Assembly (NCBI GenBank): GCA_027922465.2
Contig: BQMF02000265.1
Span: forward strand, 434,001-498,000
Reading direction: 5' to 3'
Source of the DNA: Turritopsis dohrnii
Lineage: Eukaryota > Cnidaria > Hydrozoa > Anthoathecata > Oceaniidae
DNA: 64,000 nucleotides
Numbering within the stretch: position 1 is the first letter of the stretch; every line of letters begins with the position of its first letter. A model generated the notes under the pieces. That model was not told where the DNA came from and searched no databases. It saw only the letters and a list, made by a program, of their open reading frames with translations. A program made the position numbers and the translations under genes. This document shows, one piece after another, positions 1 through 12,900 of this stretch.

Positions 1-950
1 GAACAAGTGAAGTACATAATTCGTGCTTTATCACAATTTCATTTGTTTACTTTTTTCGTAAATTATGGTCAAATCTAACAAAATGACTGGAAAATTCAAA
101 ATCCACGTCTTCCATGTGTGCTTTGTACAAACTTTCATGAAAATTGAAGATTTTTCGAAATTTGGTCCAAATTTGGCCCAAATTATCCAATTTTACTCAA
201 ATCTGACAAAATGACTGCCAGAATTGAATCACCTTCAAATGTAATCCATGTAAAATTTCATAAAATTTGAAGAACTTTCGAAATTTGGTCCAAATTTGGC
301 CCAAATTGTCCAATTTTAGTCAAATCTCACAAAATGACTGTCAAATTTGAAATCAGCACCTTTCAAATGTAATCCATGCAAAAGTTCATGAAATTTGAAG
401 AACTTTCGAAATTTGGTCCAAATTTGGCCCAAATTGTCCAATTTTAGTCAAATCTCACAAAATGACTGTCAGAATTGAAATCATCACCTTTCAAATGTAA
501 TCCATGCACAATTTCATGAAATTTGAAGAACTTTCGAAATTTGGTCCAAATTTGGCCCAAATTGTCCAATTTTAGTCAAATCTCACAAAATGACTGTCAC
601 ATTCAAAATCATCACCTTTCAAATGTAATCCATGCAAAATTTCATGAAATTTGAAGAACTTTCGAAATTTCACAAAATCTCACAAAATGACTGTCAGAAT
701 TGAAATCATCACCTTTCAAATGTAACCCATGCAAAATTTCGTGAAATTTGAAGATCTTTTGAAAATTGGTCCAAATCTGGCCCAAATTGTCCAATTTTAG
801 TCAAATCTGACAAAATGACTATCAGAATTGAAATCATCACCTTTCAAATGTAACCCATGCAAAATTTCGTGAAATTTGAAGAACTTTTGAAAATTGGTCC
901 AAATTTGGTCCAAATTGTCCCATTTTAGTCAAATCTGTAATTGACAGGTT
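1..950. repeat. Tandem satellite, units of about 120-128 bp
   Basis: About seven head-to-tail copies of an AT-rich unit. Each contains the block tttggtccaaatttggccc, then caattttagtcaaatct, an aaaatgactgtca block and cctttcaaatgtaatccatg. The tttggtcc block recurs near 158, 282, 412, 538, 770 and 893; the copy near 660 has lost it by deletion. Later copies (from about 700) share variants such as gtaacccatg, so they look like a more recently homogenised subset. No coding potential is seen. The array begins at or before the window edge. Confidence 0.9.
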
Positions 951-2493
951 TGACTAAAACTCCACCATGGATGTCCTAAAGTCCTTTTGTATAACATTTA
1001 GCAGATAGAGTTTTGGGTCTGTCATTAACTATTCTGGATAAACAAAAAATCTGAAATCCGAACGGACTTTCCGAAAACGACGAAAAACTGTTACACAGAT
1101 AGATAGAATGAGTAAACCAAACAATTTCCTATGCTTAAAAGCGCAGAAATTGAATAAAAGGTATTTATTTAAAAAATCACTGGTAAGGTGAAACTAGTAA
1201 AAGAAATTTTATCACAAAGTTCCTACAGTAAAATAAAGAAATATAGAATTGTATCAAAGTCAAGTAACAAAGAAGAAAAAGAACATTAGTGACCGTTCCA
1301 ACTTTAGAAGGAACAAATTAGCTTGTATGCATTTTTCATATTGGGAAGTTTTAGTGTTATTTCATGACTTCTTAGGCCATAGTTATTTAATACTTTGTTC
1401 AGCGTAACAGAAAAATAGCGATGCAGGCATTATATTAACATTTATCTCGGTAGTCAAGTAAAAGAAAGTATCAGTTGCGACATGTATCTTAGCAACGTTT
1501 ATGTTCGAGATGATTCACTCACCACTTATTTTGATGACGTAGTTTTATTCTTCTTTTTCATTAAAGAAATAGTATTTCTTCTTTATAATAAATTGTTATC
1601 TGATTTTGATTTCTTTATACATCTTTAATATGTAAAAAATCAAAACTGTTAGTTATTCAAAAAAAGTAAATAAATAAAAATAGAAATTTTTGAACAATGA
1701 TGGAGAGTGCCGTCGCTATTTCTAAAAATTGATTTTATTTGCATGGAATACCGGATGTATATTTCATTTTAAAGGAGAACATAAAAATAGAAGTATAAAA
1801 GATACATTAACTTGAGCAATGAAAAAAAGCACTACGGAGATAAGGAGACATACATGCACTAAAACCTATAACATCTTACAAAGCTTTGTTAAAATGAAGA
1901 TATGTGAAGAAATAACTATTTCATAAAAATTTCTCCACCGTTGTTCCGATGAATTTGATTTGAAGATCTATTTGCAATTCTGTTTGCAACGACAGAGAAG
2001 AGATTTACGAAACCGAGGCACACAAATCTGAGGAGTCAATTAAATAGAAATATGTATTAAAACAATATTTATGGTAAGGTACCTTTCACATAAGCATTGT
2101 AATGTACGTGACAAGGTATCTCTATAATATTTATATATTATTTTTTTGTTTGTTTTCGTTGAATTTTTTAAAGATCCTTTAAAATAATGTATTTTAATGG
2201 GGCTTTTGCCGAGTGCCGACCTAAATTCAAAGGACTGTTTATTGTGATTGCTATGCATGAGAACATAGAATAACTATAAAATTTGGCCTTATACCAAAGC
2301 TCAAACAATAACATTCACAAACGGCACAAACAAATTCATCACTCTGATGATGGCCACTGCAGTGCGTACCCGAATAATATAGATTTTATCAAAAAATATT
2401 GTCACTGTTATGAGAGGATGCTGTGGAAAACAGTGATGAATTTATTTTTCCACTGAATCAATTATGAAGCTTCTGGCTATGTTATTTATTATT
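951..2493. other. AT-rich intergenic stretch, no gene seen
   Basis: No reading frame with protein-like composition and splice signals on either strand. The 72-codon minus-strand frame at 2040-2258 has no recognisable features and is probably chance. A short ctctgatgatggccactgcag stretch near 2340 is unremarkable. Confidence 0.5.
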
Positions 2494-2965
2494 AAACTAG
2501 ACGACAAGGTGGCATCGCTCACCACCCATGTTCAACCTGCGTTGTGTCACCCCCAAAGAGTTCACAAAAATGCAATCAAGGAATTGCCAATGGAAAGTGT
2601 TACCATCTTGTAGTGCTCGATATTCTGAACACGAAAATGTATAGGATCGTGTATAATGGAGATATCGTCAGTCAAGACTTTTTAATGACGACATTGAGCA
2701 CTTTCCCCAAAACTTTTTTCCCAAATTTTTTTGACACCCAGGGCCAATATCATGGACCCCAAAAACATCAGTCATCCCCATTGGTTACCATGTTCATTTT
2801 CCATAAATACCACATTCAATTTGGATCTCAATGCATTGGTTTGGCACTGACATTGCAAGAAGAGAAATCATTTATGTGTGATCTCTCTCAGCTTACATCC
2901 ACCATTTTCCATGACAGAAAACACAGACAGACAAAGAATCTTCATTATGTAGCTATTCTTAACAA
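2494..2965 (+). repeat. Diverged copy of the 0.44-kb dispersed repeat (family B)
   Basis: The sequence runs from a degenerate hairpin (actagacgacaaggtggc, followed by atcgctcaccacccatgttc) to an acagacagacaaagaatc tail. The same order of blocks, with higher conservation, is seen at 50696-51115 and 54965-55396: gaattggc, a gagatatcgt block, a stretch of gacccca/aacatcagt, cattggttacc and a ttggatctcaatg block. The 171-codon open frame at 2544-3059 lies inside this repeat and has repeat-derived composition, so it is not called a gene. Confidence 0.75.
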
Positions 2966-3963
2966 GGTACATATGCTTTTCATTATGTGCATTATTGCCC
3001 AGCGTGCAAAGCATCTTTACTGGGTAAAAACATTATATTTGTCAGATAAGCAACTTTAGAAGGAAGAGATTACACCTTGGCCTGCGGAGAGTTTAATAGT
3101 TCTGCTCTCCCCTCATCCTTCAAATTCAGATCCCAGCCAATATTTCACCAATATTTTGGATACTCCAAAATATAGTTCAGGCCTGGTTGTAAGAGGTGTG
3201 CGATCGCACACACACGCCTCCACACACGATTTATTTATGCGTGCGGCAATAGCACGCCTGGCTTGTAATGACAGGAGTAATAACAAATGTTTATTTAAAA
3301 GTTAACAAAAATCTGTCCCAACATGTTGAAACTCAAAGTTTTGCTTCGGAAATTGTTCAAGTGCTACGATTAAATTTTTACAATAACGGAGGGAAACTTT
3401 GCTACCATTTCAGTAGTGAGGTCTCCGATTGCTTTTGAACTAAAAATCAGCGCTCACAAATTTTCTTCGTTTGGTAGTAGAAAACAAGTCTACTCCTCGA
3501 AATCTGCTGAGGAACAAAGGAGCTTAGTGCACGCGATTTTATTATGTATTATTTAATTGTATTATGTAATTTTCTCTTACTTTTTAACTTTTTTTAACAT
3601 TCTTTTTAGCAACAAAATTATTCTCAAAGGTTGCAGTTTCGAAAAAATATTCTTTTATTAAAAAAGTTAGCCAGCCAGGTGGTGACGAGTTAATAGAACG
3701 GAAATGTCTTTACTTTAATTCAAAAACGATTTGAACTTCAATCCAAACGAAATGTTTTTATTTTTATTTTTAGGTTTTATTTTTCCTCTTTATTATATAT
3801 CTGATTTTATCTACCAGCAAAATTATCTTTAGAGTTAACATTTTACGTTCCGAATCTTAGAAAACATTGTTTTGTTTTATTTCTTGTTAAATTCATTCTC
3901 CATGAAAATCTTATTGTTTTTACATATGACACATTTCAAATTTGACTTAATTATCATGCAGAA
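2966..3963. other. Intergenic stretch upstream of the Urb2-like gene
   Basis: No coding region recognised. It contains a perfect 16-bp palindrome, GTGTGCGATCGCACAC, at 3196-3211, between two related half-sites (aggcctgg near 3180 and cacgcctggc near 3252). The palindrome could be the end of a small decayed element. The promoter of the Urb2-like gene should lie in this interval, but no clear core motif is visible. Confidence 0.45.
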
Positions 3964-6900
3964 ATGAAGATCGTCGATCTTAATTGGAAAAAATTGATCG
4001 CACATCTGTCAAAAATTAACACAAGCGCATGTCATAAACTGATATCGTCAATTAAGGCGTACGATGACCACACTTCTGCTAATTTTCTTATGGCCAGAAA
4101 TGTAGTTATTGAGATACTTAAAGTATAGGTAGTTTTTTGTGCAGACTGCAACAGTTTCACTGATGCCTTTTGTTGGATTTAATTTTGCAGCATGTTGTGA
4201 TATTTGAGTTTTCACCGTTTATACTTTTAGTTTGGTTCAAGTTAACAAAAATGCTATCAATGATTTGTTGGAGTGTCTAAATTACGAACTAGATAAGAAT
4301 CTCAATTTAAAAAGTCGATGCTTCCTTAAATCCAATTTTTTTGAGGTAATTATATTTTATTAAAAGTTTTTTTCTTCATACAGTAAAAAGATTGATTGAG
4401 TTTTTTTAGGTTAAGGAAAGTGTGCCTGCCTTGACATAATTGACAATGTTCTCGTCAATTTAAAGCACTGGCAGGGAGTTGTTGAATTTAACAATGTTAT
4501 TTCTATTATAGCACTAACAGTAGAAAGCTAAAAAACTGTGATCACATTTTGGAGATGTCAGTAAGGGCAGTAACAGTAATAACACTACTTCAAACTTTCT
4601 ATTCAAATTTTAGGTTTTGGTTAAATTTTTCAAATATGCTGATTATATTGATGCAAAGCCTGTTGTTAAATGTTTACATTCCCTTCTGCAAGATGAATCA
4701 TGGAAATACTCACTAATTTTGAAGTTCAATTTATTGGTTGGTGTTTTTTTATTGTTTTTAATAGGCTATTACATTATGTACTGTACATCAAGTTAGTTAT
4801 TAAGAGAAAAATGTTAGGCCTTTAGCACAATGAACACTCTTTTCCAGAAAAACATTTTCATTGAGGATTGGTGTTAAAAGTTTAGGGTTACTTTGCAAAA
4901 AAGGTAAATAATTGTTAGGACATAGGTTCTAAATAACATTCAGTTATATACCATGTTTACTTACTGCTATAGAAAACTTGAAAAACTGCTTTTGATCATT
5001 GAACTTTCTTGAAAATTCATAATCCCATTGTCAGTATTTGTTTAAAGTTCACTTCCAGTTGAAACTTAATTTGGTCAACACTCATGAATATCAAAAGAAT
5101 GCTGCATTCGGTTTAAAGCATGTTACTGATATCTAAAATGTTATTATTTTTCGAGAGTGTTGTTGCAGCATAAGCAGTGACTGACTTAGAGAGAAAGTGT
5201 TAATTAGGTGAACTGTGTATAAATTACAGGGTGTGAAGTGAAAATTAGTCTCTCAGATAGGAAGCGTGGAGAGTCGTGGTGTTGTGTTAGTGCAGGGAGT
5301 GTGGTGCAATATAAGTGTATAGTGGGGTGCATTGTCCTGTTCTTGTGTCCTCCTTGTCAGTAGTCATTTTGTATCAGTGTGATGTGCAAGGCTGATGTCT
5401 CGTTTATTAATAATATAGAAATTATGATGTTTAAGTAAATTAGAAGCTAGAAATGTGCAATAAAATGAGAGAAGTCTTTCATAGTATGTACAAGGGTTTG
5501 TGAAAAAAAAACAAAAAACGAAAAAAACCGCGTGTATGAGTTTGCCAAGACAAAGGCAGAATTGTAGGTCCTTCATCAGGAGCTGACACCTACATTTGCA
5601 CAATGTCAGTTCGTTTCTGGTGACCTATGGTACCACGGTCTATCAGCTCTACAAACTACTCATACTTTTGGCAGGGGTTCTTGTATATACTATGGGTGAC
5701 TTGGGAGGACGGGGGAACAAATGATAGAATTAAAAAACTTACGTTTAGGTAGCTGTGCTTGATGCGTCTGCTTATATCAAGAAATAAAATCTTTCTGTTG
5801 TTTTTGTTTGTGTCGCCGTGTCTATGATGCGAAATTCGAATGACGTTCGATTTGGATTCCATTGACGTAATCCTTGTGTTAAAAATGGTGGTTCGGTTTG
5901 GATTTGGTTTGGATTTTGTTGACGTGAATGTTTAAATTGGAATGTAAGTTGTATGGTGCGGTGTGAGTGTGTGCCTACTTAGGGACATTGTTGTGTATGT
6001 AGACGTAGAAGGCGTATGTGTTCTTATGGATGTGGAGGAGGGTGTGTATGTCATGTTGTTTTGTTTTATTTTGTGTGTGAAGTGGCGTGGATTTTGTGTA
6101 AGTTATGTAGACGACTTGTGTTTTCAGGCTGTGTTGTGGGTAAGTGTGAGTTGGAAATCGGTTATATGTGTTTGTGTGGGCTTTTGTGTGCAACATAGTT
6201 GTGTATGTGGACGTAGAAGGGGTATGTGTGCTTATAGATGTGGAGGAGGGTGTGTATGTCATGTGGTTTTGTTTTGTTTTGTTTTGTGTGTAAAGTGGTG
6301 TGGATTTTGTGTGAGTTGGGTGGATGACGTGTGTATTGAGGCTGTTGGTTAGTGTGAGTTGGAAATGTATAGTGTGTTGTTATTTTATTGGTATTTTATT
6401 GGTTATTTGTGTTTGTGTGGGCTTTTGGGTGGAAATGAGTGTGTGTCTGTGTGCAGATGAGTATGCGTGTGTGTCGTGCTGGCTGATTGGTGTGTTTTTT
6501 GTGTGTGGCATGGGAATGTGAAACAGGTCGGTAAATGTGGATAATAATGGTGATTAAGGGATACTTTTAATTAACAACATAAGAATTGTTACAAATGATG
6601 ATGAATACTTTTTATTAACGACATGAGGATTGTTACAAATAATAATGATAGAGCAATTGTTTGTAGAATAGTTTGAATAACTATAACAAGGTTTGTTAGT
6701 GAAACGATATGTACTGTCTAGTGGAGTTCATTGGTGTTGAGCGGAGTGTGTTAATATGTCTTTTAAAGATGGTGGGTTTTTGAATGCCTTTATGGGTGGT
6801 CGAGTCCAAATTTGTGATATGGTTGTGTCGTAAGATGGCCAATGACTTTGGATGTGGTGTGATAGTGTTTTGCCTGCTTCGTTGAAAGTGGTGATGAATG

Positions 6901-9900
6901 GTAAGATGCGTGTGTCTTCCTTTTTGCGTTGTTGGTGAATGAGTTCTTCCTGTGTGAATGTGAGTGCTCGGGTTATTTGTTCGTTTATTAGATGTAATGG
7001 GTAGTTCCGTTCGATCAGAGTGCGTGTGAATTGATGCAAGTCTTCTTCCAAATGTTTGTCGTTAGCTGTGACCATGTTGTATCGTAGGGCTTGTGAGTAG
7101 ATAATGCTTTTTTTGATATGCATAGGGTGATGTGAGTTGTAATGGAGGAAACAGGAGCTGTGGGTGGGTTTCTTGTAGAGTTTTGTTTTAAGTTTTCTGT
7201 CTACATCTATGTATACGTGGAGGTCAAGGAAGTTTATTGATATCTGTGAATATTCGAACGTGTATTTGATGGTGGGATGTAGGTTGTTCATGTGCTTAAA
7301 AAGGTCTTGTAGTTGGGTGAGAGATCCGTCGAATATAAAAAAGATGTCATCTATTAGGCGTTTCCAAAATTGAATGTGTGTTTTGAAAGTGTCGTTGTCC
7401 ACAAGTTCTTTTTCCCGTTGTCCCATGAATAAGTTGGCGTAAGGTGGTGTCATGCGTGTTCCCATTGACGTTCCGTTGATTTGGTGGTAGTGATGATCCA
7501 TGAATTGAAAGGTGCTGTGTTTTAGGATGAATTCTATGATTATGTGTAATGCGAGTGGGCTCGGCGTGTATGGTGGTAAGATGTTCTTGTGTTTTTTGAT
7601 GTAATACATTGCTGTGTGGGTTCCTTCGTCTTATGGTATGTTAGTGTATAATGATTTGACATCTGCTGTAACAAGGTATACGTTTGGAGACAGAGGTGGG
7701 AGTACGTCAATGAGGGTGAGAAAGTGTTTGGTGTCGCGAATGTGTGACGGAAGCAGTTCGACCAGGGGTTGTAGAAAGTGCGTGATGTATCTAGAGAAGG
7801 TGTCTGTAGGACCATTGCATGCGGAGACGATAGGACGGAGTGGATGATTTTTCTTGTGGATTTTAGGAAGTCCATAAAAAAGTGGGGTTCGTGCAGGTGA
7901 TGGTGGCAGAAGAAATTCCTTTGTTTCATCGTTAATCATGTGTTTATTGTGCAGATACGAAACTAGTGTTGTAGCGTCATGGGTAATGTGTGTGGTGGGA
8001 TTGAAAGATAGGCGCTTGTAAGTGTTTTGGTCATTTAGATGTTCGTTGTGGACTTTTTCTGTGTAATCGTGTGTGTTCATGATGCATATATTGCTGCCTT
8101 TGTCGCTCTTTTTTATAGTGATGTTGATGTTATGTTTTAGTTGGTTGAGTGCATGCTGTTCCTCATGGCTGAGATTTTGTCGTAGTTGTTGTTGTTGAGT
8201 ATGTGTTAAATCGTTTAAGGATTCATTAATCTTTTGGAAATAAGTGTGCAGTGCGTTGTTGTTATTTGGTGGCGGATTCCACGTGGATTGTTTTTTGAGG
8301 GGTTTTATCCTTTCGGTGGTGTTGTTTTTCTCCTGGTTGTGAAAGTAGTAGTGCGTGTTGATGCGTTTTTTGAAAGAGTGTACGTCGTTTCGTAGATCAT
8401 CTTTGTTGTATCGAGTGGGGGTGGGTATGAATCCTAATCCCTTATGTAAGAGTTTCTTTTGTGCTGATGTGAATGTTGTTGATGATGTGTTGACAATGAG
8501 GTTGGTGTTTGAGTTTTCGTGATGGTGTTGAATGGCAAGCTTGCATCGTTTGGCGTAGTTGACGTGTTTAGATTTGAAGTGTGGTGAATCACGAAACAGG
8601 CTGTGGATAGTAGGTGGTGCATATTTCCGTTTTAGGGTCGTTAGTTTTTTTGCTTCGGTGTTTTCGTGTTTTCTCGTTGCTCCAGTGTGGTTCATTTTAA
8701 TGTGTGAAGGTTATTAGTCTAGGAAATGGTGTCATCAGAATTAGGTGGCTAGAACAGATATGACAGGGTTGGGGAAAAAAGTGCCAACACAGGGGGTGGA
8801 AAGGACGATGTGAATAAATGTCAACGGGTAATATATTGAACGAATGATAATATACATGGAACTAATAATAATGTACATGGAACCAATAAACTAATAAACT
8901 GAAAGTAATGAACTAATAAATTGAAAAGTTATTTAAGTTGAAAAAAATAAAAGTTGTTCGTGATTTGCGTAGGTGCATTGGATGTGGTTCTGTGTGGGTG
9001 GCGTGAATGAGGCTGTTGTGCCGTGGGTGGTGCTGGTGTTCCGAGTAATGTGCGGCGTGGTAAACGTGGCGTGCTTGCGGTGGATGAGGATGTCGTGTTG
9101 TAGCTGCGGGTGTGGGGAGCAAAAATCGGCGTCTTTGGTGTTGTTGAATTTGTGGTGGACGAGGCTGTAGTGATGTGGTTGTGGTTGGTGCTGGTGTGCG
9201 TAGTGGGGTTCTGCGTACTTGTGGTGGTTGCCATGGGTGGGATATGGGCGATGTGGGTGTAGGAAGTAGAAATCGACGTGGTTGTTTAGCGGACGGTGTA
9301 GGTAATAGATGGTTTGCGGACGGTGTAGGCAATTGGATGTGTTTCGTTGTGGCGATGTGGTGCATGTATTTGAATTTTCCCTGATGACTGTCAGGGTGTT
9401 GTGCTGGTTGAGGCGGATGTCCATGCTTTCAAATTTGTTGGGTGAATGTATCGGCGTGAGGAGTGGCGTTGGTGTGGGGTCTGTATCTACTTTCATTTTT
9501 GTGAACGTGAGGTGAATATCGGTGGATGAAGTTATCTGCATATTTGAGTTATCCATATTTATCTATATGTGAGAAAGAGTGTTATTAAACGTTTTGTGTT
9601 GCAATATATTCATTAAATTTCGTTGAAGTCATCGTCGTTTTTTATGCTTCTTATTGTGCCGTTTATGTAGGTGCTTGTTCCGTTGTAAATGTCATGATAG
9701 TACCATAGTGCGTTTTTTGTGGAGAGGTTATTGCATATCCATTTGATTTGGTGATATCGTTTGTTGATTTTGTTTTTATCATATGCATAGGAGCTATATA
9801 AGTGTTGTATAATTAAGGAGGGTGCACACTTTATATAGATGGTATCTGTGTAAAATTTTGCTCTATTTTGAATCTTAATTTTCTGTTAATGCAAATCCGA

Positions 9901-12900
9901 GTTGGTGTTGGGCCTATGATTATCCCTAATCAATAGGGTTTCAAAACATCATCATAATAACTGTTTTTTACAACAGCAGCTACTAAGCAACGCTTGATAT
10001 TGCAGAAATCATCGTTATTTTAGGTGGATGCATTTGAGAATGTGTGCTTTCTATTATGGAGCTCCCTGACAGTTGACAAAGACATGTGTTTGAAGGTTTC
10101 CTGTCTTCTGGCAGAAATATATGTGAAACAAGTGAAGCTGCAATTCAACGTTAAAAAGGTATGCCATATTTCTTATAAACAATAACACAATAGAAAATAA
10201 TTATGAAAGATTGGCATACTACTTATTGTTGGTGTCTTCCTTGTTTTCAGATCTACAAACAATTTTGTAAACACCTTTTGGTGAAGTTGATGTGTGCTAG
10301 GTCATACTGTCATAACATTGGATCAAATGACAAATCCTTTATAAATACCATTGATGATATTATCATGGTAATATTTAATGAAAAGTAGGTAGTTATGGGT
10401 TTCTATTAGGAATTCTTTTTGCTGCACAGAATTTAAAAGAGCATCGAGCATATTAGGAGAATTGTGTTTTGTGAATTTTCACTTAGCTTCAGCTTTGTTT
10501 TTATTTTGCAGGCAACATATTGCTAACCTAAAACTTATATTGCAAGCACCTAACGTTGAAACACCAACCAAAAAACAGAAAATAGAATGCTATACTGGTG
10601 TACTCTTTGACGAGATGAAAGATGGTGATGAAGAGGTATTTTTCCAGCATGTGATACTTCAAGGGATCAGATATCTCATTGATCATCTCATAAGCCTTTG
10701 AAACAATGGCTGTCATTTAAATGTCACTTCTTAAATCCTTTACGTTCTTTCTGTTTTATCTAGATACTGGATTTACTTTTGCCATCGATACATGTCATTC
10801 TTGATCATTTGGTTCTGGCATCAAGGTAATTTTTCGTAATTTTCTTTGTTGTTTATTTGGATTGTAATGTAATTCAACATAATTCAGTCTGTGTTGTTTC
10901 TTTTTGTGTCTTCTTTTAATATAGTGACCAATATCAAAAGTCTTATTTCTCTTATACCTAAAGCAAGCTTTTTTACTGGTATCTCCTGTGATGAGTAGAT
11001 ATAGTGCAAAAAGAATCTAAAATACAAGATCTAATGTGTATGATAGTAGCACATTGCATTTCTCACGTAATTTAAAATAGCTATCACGGAATTATGCTTC
11101 TTACTTAACTACCGTCTTACTCACTGCACTACTTGAAGCTTCGAAAACAAGTTGATTGAACGCAACTGATATCATTTAATAGCCTTAATACTCTCGTTTC
11201 CTAAACAATTTGAAACATTTAATTTAATCAGATAAAGATGATCCAAGTGCTCCTCATCTGGCCAGTAAATAGGTCGTTTAAAGAATAACCTCTTGAAAGA
11301 TTGTCTCGAACCTTTTGTAATTTAGGTCATTAGGTCATGTATTGAGTCAACTGGAGGAACTGCAGGTATTGGTGCATGTTATTGATATACTGAGTTTGAA
11401 GGGAATAATGAAAAATGAAAAGAAACAGCTGCTTGCACTCAACACGTTGCATGAACTGTTGATTGTCGTTGTCAATCGTGACTTGTACCAGGTAACTGAT
11501 CCCTTGTTGTTCGTACTTTCCACTGATACCTTTTCAGTTAGGCATTGCATCAGACAGTACTGATTTGTATGTATATTGTTATTGTAGTCTGTTGAAGATA
11601 AGAACCAAGGCAACAAATACTTCTTATGGATGAAGGATCTATTTGATGCAATGACATTAATGTATATGGAAAGGTACCTTTTTTCTTGATATTGAACATC
11701 CTCCCAAAAGGTATTTCCATTATTAGAAGGTTCTTTGGACCTTTTAAGCTATGATTTATTAAGGCTTAACTAAGTTTATTAAGGCTTTGTGATATCTTTT
11801 TTAGTGACATTAATGTTAAAAAGATAATGGCAGATATATTTGTGTTACTATTGAGAACAAATCATCTTATATTAGAAGAATCACTGAACTTTCTTTGGTG
11901 TATTTGTTTGCAGAAGGAGGTAAATTATTTTCTTATGCAAAGCTATTTGATAACATTTTCATAGAAACAACAACTAGAGAGACGTATTAGTGTTTAATTT
12001 AAGAAATTATGCTTCCCCTGTGTTTATAAAGCCATCATTGAAAATCTATGTCACCCTTATTTTGAGCTGATACACTTGTTGATGAAAATGATTATGATAG
12101 AATGTTGTCTGAATAAAGTTGTGTTTTTCTAACAAGATTATGATCATCCTATCTTAACGGTCACATTTTGTTTGAAGACGTAATGCAGTAATTTTCCTGG
12201 TAAACTTAACCAGAAATAACACAGTTTGTCTGCATCTTGTTATACAAAAAAATAGATAAAACGTAATATAAATAATGGTTTGGCATTTTGTTTATATTAT
12301 CCCATGAATCATTAGCAATTCGTAATTTTATTGACAATACTTTACTTAACAGGTAGAGGGGAAGCACGGACACACAAATTGGAGCTTTTGATGGGTATCA
12401 GGAATGCATCTAAACATACTGTCAAGAAGGACAGTTTTTTTATGTAATTGTCACCAAGGACAACATAGATTAACTAAGCCAACAAGGACAGCTATAAGCT
12501 TAGTCTGTATCAGTGTGTCAGCCAGGACAGCGTCTAATGAGCTTACTCTGTATCGTCAACAAGCACATCATTCTATCAACTAAGATAGCTACAAAAAACT
12601 TGAACTGTATGAGACAACCAGGACAGATAGGATAAAGTTAATTTTGCAACAAACTGCCACTGCCAACCAGAACAGTTTCTTATACAGCTAAATTAATTGT
12701 AAACAAGGGCAGTGACTGAACTTAATGTGACCTTTCAATCCACATATTTATCAAAATGACAAAACCTTCATAATACAGGTAGAACTCCTTTCGTCTTCTC
12801 AGCATCACTTTTTCACAGGACTTCTCCTGGCGCTCCTACATTGAGGCAATCGCTAAGTCAGCCTCGATGAAGGTGGGCTCCCTTCTTCGTGCAAGAGCAT

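Larger units (their letters stand above)
5230..9890 (-). mobile_element. Penelope-like retroelement inside an Urb2 intron
   Basis: This block sits between Urb2 exons 4614-4736 and 10024-10158. It is strongly G/T-rich on the plus strand, so its minus-strand transcript would be A/C-rich. On the minus strand, 5' to 3', it carries an N-terminally open fragment (9885-9613), a Thr/Pro/His-rich ORF (9556-8933) and a reverse transcriptase frame (8695-6728). No terminal repeats or target duplication were identified, so the ends are set by composition only. Downstream of the RT, 5985-6420 holds a 208-bp tandem duplication (acattg... at 5985, acatag... at 6193). Confidence 0.7.

Noticed and set aside
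2544..3059. 171-codon open frame on the plus strand
   Set aside because: It lies in the decayed family B repeat; the homologous positions in the other two copies are not open, and composition is repeat-like.
5540..5610. Hammerhead-ribozyme-like CTGATGA box on the minus strand within the Penelope-like element, with TGTAGGT/ACCTACA arms
   Set aside because: Penelope-like elements often carry hammerheads, but the GAAA box and a proper stem I/II arrangement cannot be placed here.
5963..6352. Cys/Val-rich plus-strand frames around 5963-6521
   Set aside because: They arise from GT-rich low-complexity sequence of the Penelope-like element; several frames on both strands are open at once.
8973..9515. 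Several Gly/Val-rich plus-strand frames opposite the Thr/Pro/His ORF
   Set aside because: Shadow frames of the A/C-rich minus strand with no motif of their own.
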